A stretch of 8,426 nucleotides of DNA. Source: CANJXF01 sp043775015. Its GTDB lineage: Bacteria; Verrucomicrobiota; Verrucomicrobiia; Limisphaerales; CANJXF01. The stretch is taken from NCBI GenBank assembly GCA_043775015.1, contig JAYVSV010000076.1:1-8426 (forward strand), written 5' to 3'. The position numbers and the translations under genes were made by a program. The notes under the pieces were generated by a model. That model did no database searches, was not told where the DNA came from, and saw only the letters and a program-made list of their open reading frames with translations. This document shows positions 1-6,441 of the stretch, piece after piece. The first letter of the stretch is position 1. Each line of letters begins with the position of its first letter.

Positions 1-368
1 AAAGTCTCCGAGATTCCCGCCAGCCTCGACTACGACGCCTTCGGGCGCATCTACGAATACTTCCTCGGCGAGTTCGCCATGACCGAGGGCCAGGGCGGCG
101 GCGAATTCTACACCCCCTCATCCATCGTCCGCCTGCTCACCGAAGTCATCGAGCCGTATCAAGGACGCATCCTCGACCCCGCGTGCGGTTCGGGCGGCAT
201 GTTCGTCTCGTCGGCCCGCTTCGTGGCGGAACATAAAAAGAATCCCACGGCGGAACTGGCCATCCACGGCGTCGAGAAGACCGACGAAACCGGACGCCTC
301 TGCCGCATAAACCTCGCCGTGCATGGGCTGGAAGGCGACATCCGCCACGGCGGCCAGCTGAACAGCTA
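1..368 (+). pseudogene. hsdM: Type I restriction-modification DNA methyltransferase, 5' part (interrupted)
   Basis: N6-adenine methyltransferase subunit of a type I restriction-modification system, which normally works in a complex with the specificity subunit HsdS and the translocase HsdR. The frame is open from base 1, so the true start and most of the HsdM N-terminal helical domain lie outside the window. Visible family marks are GGGEFYTP, a usual lead-in to the catalytic domain, then the AdoMet-binding motif I, DPACGSGGMF, encoded near bases 175-204, and the stretch NLAVHGLEGDIRHGG. The gene breaks after the codons for Leu-Asn-Ser, inside a Tyr codon, where an IS630-family element begins. 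Inside the element the frame meets TAA at 376-378. The sequence continues at base 1274; joining 368 to 1274 restores Asn-Ser-Tyr-Tyr-Asp-Asp. Family assignment is very secure; the gene is not functional as it stands. Confidence 0.93.
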
Positions 369-394
369 TAGCATTTAACATTTACATTAGGACA
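369..394 (+). repeat. Left terminal inverted repeat of the IS630 element
   Basis: The first 26 bases of the element match the reverse complement of its last 26 bases at 19 positions, with the outer block TAGCA and the inner block TTAACA identical. The TA at 367-368 directly outside is the duplicated target. Confidence 0.8.
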
Positions 395-415
395 CAGGCT
401 GGTAAGATTGTCGGC

Positions 416-1265
416 ATGAAAGCCTATGCGTTGGACTTGCGGGAACGGGTGGTAAAATTCATTCAGTCGGGCGGCTCCAAGGTGGAGGCCGGTCGGCGCT
501 TTTCCCTGAGGCGCAGCACCATTTACCGCTATCTGTCCGCCGCCAAGACCAATACTTTGGCGCCCAAGACCAGTTGGGGCGCCTGGCGCAAACTCGACCC
601 CGCCAAACTACAGGCGCACGTTAAAAACCACGCCGACGCCACGCTCGCCGAATTGGCCGCCGCGCTGGGCGTCAGCCACAACGCGGTGTGGGTGCGGCTC
701 AACCAGCTCGGTTGCACGTTAAAAAAAACTCATAAAATATCGCGAACGGAACGAAGTGCAGCGGTGGCTCTTCCGGCGCGAACTGGCAACGCTGGCCGCC
801 CAAAACGTGTATTACCTCGACGAGTGCGGCGTGGATCACCGGCTGTATCGGGAGTGGGGGCGCGCCCCACGCGGTGAGCGGATTTACGAGGCGGTGGCCG
901 GCAAACGGCGGGAGCGAACGAGTATCATTGCCGCTTCCCAAAATAGCCGGCTGGTGGCGCCGCTGGTGTTTCAAGGCAGTTGCAACACGGAGGTGGTGGA
1001 CGCCTATTTTGAAAAAATTTTACTGCCGGCACTGCCGACCGGCAGCGTCATCGTGCTGGACAACGCCCGGTTTCACCAGTCGCCGACGACCGCCGCGCTA
1101 GTCGCGGCGGCGAGTTGCGAGTTGCTGTTCCTCCCAGCCTACTCGCCCGACCTAAACCCGATTGAACATATTTGGGCTAGTTTCAAGACCCGCCTCCGTA
1201 AAGACCTCCCCACCGCCGCCGACCCCTTCCTTTTTATCGCCAATATGTCTCTATGTTGTTGTTAA
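416..1265 (+). CDS. IS630-family DD34E transposase, split over two reading frames
   Basis: Transposase of the surrounding element. The first frame (416-877) starts at ATG with MKAYALDLRERV and gives the DNA-binding part: one helix-turn-helix around RRFSLRRSTIYRYL and a second around TLAELAAALGVSHNAVW. The catalytic part lies in the next frame (open from 723 to the TAA at 1263-1265). It holds the first Asp in VYYLDECGVD, the second in VIVLDNARFH and the Glu in SPDLNPIEHIW, with 34 residues between the second Asp and the Glu, the classic DD34E spacing. The frames join by a +1 step. Removing one A from the A8 run at 721-728 gives LKKLIKYRER; removing one from the A4 run at 734-737 gives LKKTHKYRER, which fits my memory of the family better. 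Either way the fused product is 282 residues. It may be a programmed or slippage-dependent frameshift, or a simple one-base insertion that kills the gene. All catalytic residues are present. Confidence 0.88.
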
Positions 1266-1271
1266 TTGCTA
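1246..1271 (-). repeat. Right terminal inverted repeat of the IS630 element
   Basis: Read on the minus strand it begins TAGCAATTAACA and matches the left end at 19 of 26 positions. It contains the transposase stop codon (1263-1265). The second target TA follows at 1272-1273. Confidence 0.8.
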
Positions 1272-1668
1272 TACTACGACGACACGCACGATGCCACGGG
1301 CCGCTTCGACTTCCTCGCCAATCCCCCGTTCAACGTCAACGCCGTGGACAAGGAGCGGTTGAAAGACTCCGTCGGGCCGGGACGCCGCTTCCCCTTCGGC
1401 CTGCCGCGCACCGACAACGGCAATTACCTCTGGATTCAACTCTTCTATTCGGCTTTGAAAAATGGGGATGCCCGAACCTCGGGCGGCCGCGCTGGGTTTG
1501 TGATGGCCAACTCCGCCTCCGACGCCCGCAGCTCCGAGCAGGAACTCCGTAAACAACTCATCGAGAGCCAGGCCGTGGACGTGATGGTCGCCGTCGGCCC
1601 GAACATGTTTTATACGGTGACGCTGCCATGCACCTTGTGGTTCTTGGATAAAGGCAAGGCATCCGGTT

Positions 1669-1692
1669 CTCTCAACCATCAACTCTCAACCA
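1669..1692 (+). repeat. 14-bp tandem duplication causing the hsdM frameshift
   Basis: The ten bases CTCTCAACCA occur at 1669-1678 and again at 1683-1692, a period of 14 bp (unit CTCTCAACCATCAA, about 1.7 copies). Removing one 14-bp unit converts the upstream hsdM frame into the downstream one and gives a continuous reading KASGSLNQHRDRRETVLFVD. The duplication is therefore sufficient to explain the frameshift. Confidence 0.8.
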
Positions 1693-1890
1693 GCACCGCG
1701 ACCGGAGGGAGACGGTGCTGTTCGTGGACGCCCGCCACATCTACCGGCAGATAGACCGCGCGCACCGCGAATGGACGCCCGCGCAGATTGGCTTCATCGC
1801 CAACGTCGTCCGCCTCTATCGCGGCGAGGCCCTCGACTTCACCCTCGGGGGCGACGAAGCCAAGGCGAAGCTGGAAGAAATCTTCGGCCC

Positions 1891-1960
1891 GGTGGGGCGA
1901 GCGTCCTCGCGAGCCGATGCTTCAGAAACAAAGACATCTCGCCGGGAGTCTCGCCCCACC
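1891..1960. repeat. 70-bp palindromic repeat inserted in frame in hsdM
   Basis: The arms 1891-1913 (GGTGGGGCGAG...) and 1938-1960 (...CTCGCCCCACC) are reverse complements at 19 of 23 positions, with a 24-base centre. In the hsdM frame the repeat reads through as VGRASSRADASET followed by KTSRRESRPTE, a low-complexity Arg/Ser-rich insert with no counterpart in HsdM proteins I know. It is probably one copy of a dispersed REP/MITE-like family; copy number cannot be seen here. Confidence 0.75.
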
Positions 1961-2199
1961 GAATTGGCTTACCGAGACGTTCCGGGCTTGTGCAAGGCGG
2001 CAACAATAGAGGAGATCGCGGCTCAGGGTTGGTCGCTCAACCCCAGACGCTACGTGGGCGTGGCGGCGGGCGAAGCCGTGAGCGACGAGGACTTCAAGGA
2101 ACAACTCGAAACGCTGAACGAAGAACTTGAAATCCTCAACGTGCAGGCGCACAAATTGGAAACCACGATTGCCAGGAACGTCACGGAGATACTTGAAGC

Positions 2200-2343
2200 A
2201 TGAACACGCCGCGAACATCACATTTTCTCAACGACCATTCTCCTGACGTCGGCAAAATGGTTCTGACGGCGAGTGCCATCAACCATTTTTTTGGCCTCAA
2301 CAAAATGGTGGGCAGCGGACAATCACCCAAGGATGCAGCATGA
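2200..2343 (+). CDS. Small ORF between hsdM and rhuM, 47 residues
   Basis: An ATG-started ORF of 47 codons. It begins at the ATGA that contains the hsdM stop and ends at the TGA of the ATGA that contains the rhuM start, so it overlaps both neighbours by four bases as in translationally coupled operons. A weak Shine-Dalgarno candidate GGAG lies at 2185-2188, 11 bases from the ATG. The product begins MNTPRTSHFLNDHSPDVG and contains two similar stretches 16 residues apart, each of the form NxHxxxxxxKMV or close to it. No signal peptide or membrane segment is seen. The string HF...V.KMV faintly recalls a stretch of DinD-type (DNA-damage-inducible protein D) proteins sometimes found beside hsdM, so it might be a remnant of such a gene; this is a weak guess. 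It may equally be non-coding. Confidence 0.35.
   Translation: MNTPRTSHFLNDHSPDVGKMVLTASAINHFFGLNKMVGSGQSPKDAA
2234..2309. repeat. Two tandem ACCATT hairpins 48 bp apart
   Basis: ACCATT (2234-2239) pairs with AATGGT (2256-2261). ACCATTTT (2282-2289) pairs with AAAATGGT (2302-2309) around a 12-base loop. In both units CCATT and AAAATGGT are 14 bases apart, and the units repeat at 48 bp, a multiple of three. They look like a diverged tandem duplication. Confidence 0.45.
2329..2333 (+). promoter_or_regulatory. Ribosome binding site for the rhuM-like gene
   Basis: AAGGA six bases before the ATG at 2340 is a good Shine-Dalgarno match and fixes this start. The preceding 47-codon ORF stops within the same ATGA, so coupled translation is also possible. 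Confidence 0.6.
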
Positions 2344-2957
2344 GCAGTCCCGAAGAATCTAATCCGCCGCCCAAAGGCCAATTCCTTGTCTATCAAACCG
2401 ACGATGGACAGCTAAAGATTGATGTCCGGCTGCAAGGCGAAACCGCGTGGCTCACGCAGTCCCACCTGGCGACGCTGTTCCACACCACCATTCCCAACGT
2501 GAACATGCACTTCCGCAACATCTTTGCCGAAGGGGAACTGCAAGCCGCTTCAGTTATTCAGGAATTCTTAATAACTGCCGACGACGGCAAGAAATATCGC
2601 ACCAACCACTACAACCTCGACGCCATCATCTCCGTCGGCTACCGCGTCAAAAGTGCCGTCGCCACCCGCTTCCGCATCTGGGCCACACAGCAACTCCGCG
2701 AATACATCGTCAAAGGCTTCGTCCTCGACGACGAACGCCTGAAAAATCCCGACCAGCCCTTCGATTACTTTGATGAACTGCCACCGTTTTGCCGCGCCAA
2801 CGGCGCATCCACCCCTCACACCAGGGTGTCCATCAAACCGGGTCAAGCCCATTTTCTTACTTTGCGCCTCTGCACCTCTGTGTTGAATCTCTTTTTCATT
2901 GATCTACATCTACCAACTCACGCACTTACGAAGGGGAAAACTGCAGTCATTTCCTGA
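2340..2957 (+). pseudogene. rhuM: RhuM-family protein, truncated after the N-terminal half
   Basis: Residues 1-147 match the RhuM family ('virulence protein RhuM', molecular function unknown), often found next to type I restriction-modification genes. Diagnostic stretches are FLVYQTDDGQLKIDVRLQGE (residues 15-34), TAWLTQSHLATLF (35-47), NHYNLDAIISVGYRVKS (89-105), RFRIWATQQLREYIVKGF (110-127) and VLDDERLKNP (128-137), up to DYFDEL (142-147). Family members run to roughly 330 residues. Here the match stops at about base 2780, and the remaining 59 codons (PPFCRANG... to the TGA at 2955-2957) resemble nothing I know. The break coincides with entry into a mosaic of fragments, so the 3' half has been lost by deletion or rearrangement. 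Start chosen at ATG 2340 because of its Shine-Dalgarno. The N-terminal part may still be translated. Confidence 0.85.
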
Positions 2958-3507
2958 GTTCATGAGTTTCAAATTGATAAAATGAGCCGCGACCAGGTTC
3001 TCGCATCCTGTTTCGGAGTTCGGGTCATCCGGCATTCCATCCAGGTCGGAGTCAACTATTGGCGCGTTCGTGGCCATGGCTACTACTGCTGAAAATTCGG
3101 AGCTACTACCCAGCAAATCGGTTGCGGTTGTGGTAATGAAACGATCGGTCGGAACCGCGTTGGTAAACGGCGCATCAGAAATCAGAATTCCATTGTTGAT
3201 GTTGCCCCGATCGATCGTGCCGGTCACATCCGTGCCAATGAAATTGCCGAGGATCTGGTTTCCACTGGATGCGAGATTGAGAATGTAAATTCCTCCGAGG
3301 TTCTGTCCAGAAATCACGCTTCTCGAATCCGGGTCACTGCCGCCAATCACGTTGTCGTGTGACTGAAAAATGAAAATGCCGCCGCGCGCATTCCAAAAAT
3401 TCGAATTACCGGAAAGCCCGACGCCAATCCAGTTTCCATCGATGAGATTGGTGCCGTTACCTTCAATGCGGATTCCATCCCGGTTGAACCGGTTGGTTGA
3501 TTGAATT
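2910..3507 (-). pseudogene. Fragment of a right-handed beta-helix surface/secreted protein
   Basis: On the minus strand, from about 3500 down to about 3020, the frame reads as parallel beta-helix repeats of the type seen in large secreted or surface proteins: RDGIRIEGNGTNLIDGNWIG, DNVIGGSDPDSRSVISG, GNQILGNFIGTDVTGT and NNGILIS. It is followed by a calcium-binding-like VDSDLDGMPDD stretch (compare thrombospondin type 3-like DxDxDGxxD repeats). No start or signal peptide belongs to it: upstream, the same frame runs into an out-of-frame reading of a glycosyltransferase gene. After PDD the sequence no longer looks like a repeat protein and stops at 2910-2912. Both ends are therefore broken. Function beyond 'beta-helix' cannot be told. 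Confidence 0.7.
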
Positions 3508-3894
3508 TTTGAAATTGCTGATTTGAATTCCGAGAAAATATGCGGTAGAGGCAATGCTGATTTGCGCCAGCAACTTGCGTTTTGCTCCGAGCGGGCGGAG
3601 GTCATCAATAAAGCCGAGCGCAAACAGGGCGAGGGTCGTAAGTAAAATGACCACGCGCAAAAATGTTTTCTCCGGGTTGGGAAACCACCAGAAAACAAAA
3701 AGAGAAACGACGAGAAAACTGGCGGCCAGTGCGACGCCCCCAAACCGCGAGATGGGTTCTTTATGTGTGTGATGAAACTCGCGGGTTGCGGTAATTTTCT
3801 CCGAGTTTAAAAAACGTCGAATGATCAGCGGAATGGTCACCTAGGATACGAAAAACCCAATGCCAAAAAAGGAAAAGACAGTGGAAATATCCAT
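3463..3894 (-). pseudogene. WecA/MraY-like glycosyl-1-phosphate transferase, N-terminal fragment with internal stop
   Basis: Integral membrane transferases of this family move a sugar-1-phosphate onto undecaprenyl phosphate to begin O-antigen, teichoic acid or capsule synthesis. The natural start appears to be ATG at 3892-3894 (MDISTVFSFFGIGFFVS, a first membrane segment), but codon 18 is TAG (3841-3843). The frame continues at once with VTIPLIIRRF, so this is a nonsense change and not a frameshift. Counting from the ATG, HHTHKEPISRFGGVALAASF holds the family's PxxGG-like region, membrane segments follow, and LGFIDDLRPLGAKRKLLAQI carries the conserved Asp-Asp pair at about residues 97-98. Homology ends at about QISNFK (base 3508). 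The rest runs into the beta-helix fragment in another frame and stops at 3463. Roughly the first third of the protein remains. Confidence 0.82.
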
Positions 3895-3951
3895 GTTTTA
3901 CAAAACGTCTGATCAGGAAACGCGACTCAACTAGCCGCTGGCGAGTTTACC

Positions 3952-3966
3952 TCCCGGCGACCGGGA
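3952..3966 (-). terminator. Possible hairpin downstream of recF
   Basis: TCCCGG pairs with CCGGGA across a three-base loop, a perfect six-base GC-rich stem about 40 bases after the recF stop as read on the minus strand. No T-run follows, so an intrinsic terminator is only possible. Confidence 0.25.
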
Positions 3967-4008
3967 ATCAAACCCAATCGAACTGCGCACTTCATAGATA
4001 TTGGTGCA

Positions 4009-5085
4009 CTAAATATTTTTCAAACTCCCGCCCTTCACTTCCCACCGATTCAGATCACGCCCCAGTTCGCGTGGCCAATTCTCTTCGGTGCAGGTCATGA
4101 AAACCTGGCTGCGCGCTTGCTGGGCGCGGTGGAGCAACGGTAAAAATCCGGCGCGGCGTTTGGCGTCGAGTTCACCCATGACGTCGTCGATCAACAGAAT
4201 GGGTGGAGAGCCGTGAATGCCGGTCAAATATTCGGCTTGGGCCATTTTTAAAGCGATCGCCAGTGAACGCTTTTGACCTTCGCTCGCATATTTGGCGGCG
4301 GATTTTTCGTCGATTAACAATTGCAATTCATCGCGATGCGGCCCGATCAAAGTGGAGCGAAAACTTCGTTCGCGAGCGCGCGACTGAGCCAGCTCGACCG
4401 CGAAATCATTCTTTACCGCAGGCTGATAAACGAGTCGCAACTCCTCGGCATCGCTGGAAATTCGTCGATAGGCCAACCGCGCCAGAGGGGAAATTTTCGG
4501 GAGCAATTCCTGACGAAATCGAATGAGCTGATTGCCGATTTGCACAAGCTCGTGGGTAAAACTTTCCAAGGCAGCTTCGTCCAAGGTTCGTTGTTTCAAA
4601 AGGGCGTTTCGTGAGCGAAGCGCCTGGGCGTAGCGTTGCAGCAACGGCAAATAAACGGGATGCGTTTGCGCGAGGAGCAAATCGAGAAAGCGCCGCCGCG
4701 AACGGGCCGCGCCTTTGATGAGTTGCAAATCTTCCGTGCAAAAAACGACGGCGCGAAGGGTCCCGAAATAATCGGCCAATTTGCGAACAGGTTGTGCGTC
4801 GAGGCTCAGTTTTCGTTCGGCGTTCGACCAGTAAATTTTGATTTCGTGCGTGCCTTGCGCGACGACATTTGCGCCGACGAAATATCCTTTCTTGCCGTGT
4901 TGCACCATCTGCGCGCCTCCGACTCCGCGAAAGGAACGCAGCGTCGCGAGCAAATAAATCGCTTCGAGAATATTGGTTTTGCCCTGCGCATTGTCGCCGA
5001 GAAGCACGTGAAACCCGGGCGCAAAATCGACATCCAACCGCGCATAATTGCGGAAGTCGCGAAGCCTGAGATGAGCGAGTTGCAC
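4009..5085 (-). CDS. recF: DNA replication and repair protein RecF
   Basis: SMC-like ATPase that, with RecO and RecR, loads RecA at single-strand gaps; cytoplasmic and DNA-bound. The 358-residue length is typical. It starts MQLAHLRLRDFRNYARLDVD, the usual RecF N-terminus, with the Walker A motif GDNAQGKTN at 30-38. ARSRRRFLDLLLAQ lies near 127-140, IGPHRDEL at 247-254, the ABC-type signature ASEGQKRSLAIALKMAQ at 267-283 and Walker B PILLIDDVMGELD at 295-307. The start codon is GTG at 5083-5085; there is no clear Shine-Dalgarno, but no better start fits the family N-terminus. It lies 47 bases after the ABC permease stop and may be co-transcribed with it. In many bacteria recF sits near dnaA/dnaN/gyrB, which are not seen here. 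The gene looks intact. Confidence 0.96.
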   Translation of the reverse strand: MQLAHLRLRDFRNYARLDVDFAPGFHVLLGDNAQGKTNILEAIYLLATLRSFRGVGGAQMVQHGKKGYFVGANVVAQGTHEIKIYWSNAERKLSLDAQPVRKLADYFGTLRAVVFCTEDLQLIKGAARSRRRFLDLLLAQTHPVYLPLLQRYAQALRSRNALLKQRTLDEAALESFTHELVQIGNQLIRFRQELLPKISPLARLAYRRISSDAEELRLVYQPAVKNDFAVELAQSRARERSFRSTLIGPHRDELQLLIDEKSAAKYASEGQKRSLAIALKMAQAEYLTGIHGSPPILLIDDVMGELDAKRRAGFLPLLHRAQQARSQVFMTCTEENWPRELGRDLNRWEVKGGSLKNI

Positions 5086-5132
5086 GGGGAAAGCAGACAG
5101 GAGTCACGAGTCAGAATCCAGTCGAAAGCGAC

Positions 5133-6338
5133 TTACGAATTCGGCACCAAATTCGTCGCGACATCCGTGCGATACGCTTTGAACGCTGGAACAACTCCTG
5201 CCAGCGCGCTCAATCCAATAATTCCCAGCGGCGCCAAAATCATTACGGGATGGAACGCAAACACGTCCAACACGACACCGGTTTGAGCGCGAATGATTTG
5301 GGCGACGATCATCATTAACACGGCATAAATCGCAAACGCAATGCACATTCCCAAAGCGGAAATTGACATCGCTTCCAGCACCACGGAAAAAAAAATCGTT
5401 CGCCGTGTCGCGCCGAGCGCGCGCAGGATCGCAATCTCCCGCCGCCGCTCGTTCATCGAATTGTAAATGCTCGCGAGAATGGAAGCCGCCGCGACCACCG
5501 CCACAAGATACGCGATGAGTGCGAGCACACGATCGAACCAGCTCACTTTGTCAAGCAGTTGAGCCATGATCGTTCCGATGGGCCAGGCGAGCGTCAGCCG
5601 GTTTCCCTGTTGATCGTATTTCATTTGCAACAGTTTCCCCGCGATCGGGCTTTTGAATTTCACCAGAACCGCGCTGACTTCGGTCGAAGCTTTTTCCGTG
5701 TGGCCGCTCATGTTTTGCAATCCTTCGAGCGGAATCCAGATCACGCGGTCGGCCGGCGTGTTCGACGGTTTCAAAATTCCAACAACGGTGTAGCTCTCGT
5801 CGTGTAATTCCTTCTCGTTGTAGTTCAGCCCGTGATACGGATGAAATTCGTCGCCGATTTTCAGATTCAATTTCTGTGCTGCGTAACTTCCCACAAGCGC
5901 CTCCTGATAACCCGCCTCAAAAAACCGGCCCTTGCCTTCAACGGAATGTTTTTGCCCGGGCGCATATTCGTTTTGTGTGAACATCTCGGGCAATGTTCCG
6001 ACCAGCCGGTAGGCGCGATAATTGTCGCCCACGGAAATCGGCACCGCCATGGCCACATTCGGATCCGCTTTGATTTCGAGATAATCCCGCCACTCAATAT
6101 TTCCAGGCGAAGTTTCGAGATGAAAAATCGAATTGAGCACGAGTTGAAGTTGCGAACTGCGCGGCCCGAGAACCGCGTCGAAGCCGCCGTTGATTTGTGT
6201 GAACGTTTTTTGCGCCTGCGATTTCACCACCCAAACGGAAATCAACAGACCGCCCGCGAGCGCAATCGAGCAGGCCGTAATCAGGGTTGAAAGCAAATGT
6301 TGCCGCAGGCTTTTGAAAACAATCTGCCAGAGGTTCAT
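5133..6338 (-). CDS. ABC transporter permease, FtsX/MacB type
   Basis: Inner-membrane subunit of an ABC system of the MacB/LolC class, which act as mechanotransmitters on envelope substrates (lipoproteins, peptides, drugs). It has 401 residues, starting MNLWQIVFKSLRQHLLSTLI at ATG 6336-6338. Topology fits the class: one membrane segment at about 17-37, a large periplasmic domain at about 40-265, then three membrane segments near 270-292, 315-350 and 364-388. The cytoplasmic loop after the second segment has NERRREIAILRALGATRRTI (296-315), the FtsX-family coupling signature that contacts the ATPase. The cognate ATPase gene lies 103 bases upstream on the same strand, so they form one transporter operon, possibly with recF behind. 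The substrate cannot be deduced; without a LolE partner or adaptor gene here I leave the gene unnamed. Confidence 0.93.
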   Translation of the reverse strand: MNLWQIVFKSLRQHLLSTLITACSIALAGGLLISVWVVKSQAQKTFTQINGGFDAVLGPRSSQLQLVLNSIFHLETSPGNIEWRDYLEIKADPNVAMAVPISVGDNYRAYRLVGTLPEMFTQNEYAPGQKHSVEGKGRFFEAGYQEALVGSYAAQKLNLKIGDEFHPYHGLNYNEKELHDESYTVVGILKPSNTPADRVIWIPLEGLQNMSGHTEKASTEVSAVLVKFKSPIAGKLLQMKYDQQGNRLTLAWPIGTIMAQLLDKVSWFDRVLALIAYLVAVVAAASILASIYNSMNERRREIAILRALGATRRTIFFSVVLEAMSISALGMCIAFAIYAVLMMIVAQIIRAQTGVVLDVFAFHPVMILAPLGIIGLSALAGVVPAFKAYRTDVATNLVPNS

Positions 6339-6362
6339 TAGAATTTGGGTTCCAGATTAATT

Positions 6363-6437
6363 GGGTAGCACCTGCCTCCGGCGGGTGCGAATCTTTTTTG
6401 ATTTTCGACACGCACCCGCCGGAGGCAGGTGCTACCC
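6363..6437. repeat. Perfect 27-bp inverted repeat between the ABC genes
   Basis: Arms 6363-6389 (GGGTAGCACCTGCCTCCGGC...) and 6411-6437 are exact reverse complements, separated by a 21-base AT-rich loop. The repeat fills most of the 103-base gap between ATPase and permease and would form a very stable hairpin in their transcript. The inner GCCTCCGGCGGGTGCG also has self-complementary GC. It is probably a dispersed REP-like element that landed between the genes. It could attenuate transcription or stabilise the upstream mRNA segment. Confidence 0.85.
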
Positions 6438-6441
6438 GGAT

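Larger units (their letters stand above)
369..1271 (+). mobile_element. IS630-family (Tc1/mariner-like) insertion sequence, 903 bp, inside hsdM
   Basis: A complete-looking insertion sequence. It is bounded by imperfect terminal inverted repeats starting TAGCA and is flanked on both sides by TA (367-368 and 1272-1273), the target duplication expected of IS630/Tc1/mariner elements. It holds one transposase gene split over two frames, and the transposase stop codon lies inside the right terminal repeat. Deleting the element with one TA reconnects the two hsdM pieces in frame without loss or gain of a base. That fixes the ends more firmly than the repeats alone. Because both termini and the DDE residues are preserved, the insertion may be fairly recent; this is an inference. 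Confidence 0.9.
1274..2203 (+). pseudogene. hsdM: Type I restriction-modification DNA methyltransferase, 3' part (frameshifted, repeat-bearing)
   Basis: Continuation of hsdM after the IS630 element. The first stretch, open to the stop at 1754, carries the catalytic motif IV as ANPPFNVNAVDKERLKDS, then SVGPGRRFPFGLPR, GRAGFVMANSASDARSSEQE and VGPNMFYTVTLPCTLWF, all typical of HsdM. Family members I recall read FDFVLANPPF; here it is FDFLANPPF, one residue short just before NPPF. After LDKGKA the frame is lost. The family sequence resumes in the next frame with VLFVDARHIYRQIDRAHREW and runs to EAVSDEDFKEQLETLNEELE, a C-terminal coiled-coil segment, ending at TGA 2201-2203. A 14-bp tandem duplication at 1669-1692 accounts for the shift. 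A 70-bp palindromic repeat at 1891-1960 adds about 23 residues between EEIFGP and YRDVPGLCKAA. With the IS upstream this is a multiply damaged pseudogene. Confidence 0.92.

Noticed and set aside
1269..1682. Minus-strand ORF of 137 codons within hsdM
   Set aside because: Antisense shadow of the HsdM catalytic region, which is clearly coding on the plus strand.
2910..3743. Single 277-residue minus-strand protein fusing transmembrane and beta-helix parts
   Set aside because: The upstream part of this frame is an out-of-frame reading of the WecA-like gene, so the ORF is a chance fusion at a rearrangement junction.
3950..3985. tRNA-like T-arm (GGGTTTGATTCCC on the minus strand)
   Set aside because: The loop lacks the usual TTC, and no matching acceptor, D or anticodon arms can be drawn, so this is not a tRNA gene.
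4406..5107. Second minus-strand ORF of 233 codons overlapping recF
   Set aside because: An alternative frame of recF, rich in Arg and Cys and without family features.
4636..5286. Long plus-strand ORF (216 codons) opposite recF
   Set aside because: It is the antisense shadow of recF and the permease tail; the minus strand carries unmistakable RecF motifs and this frame resembles nothing.
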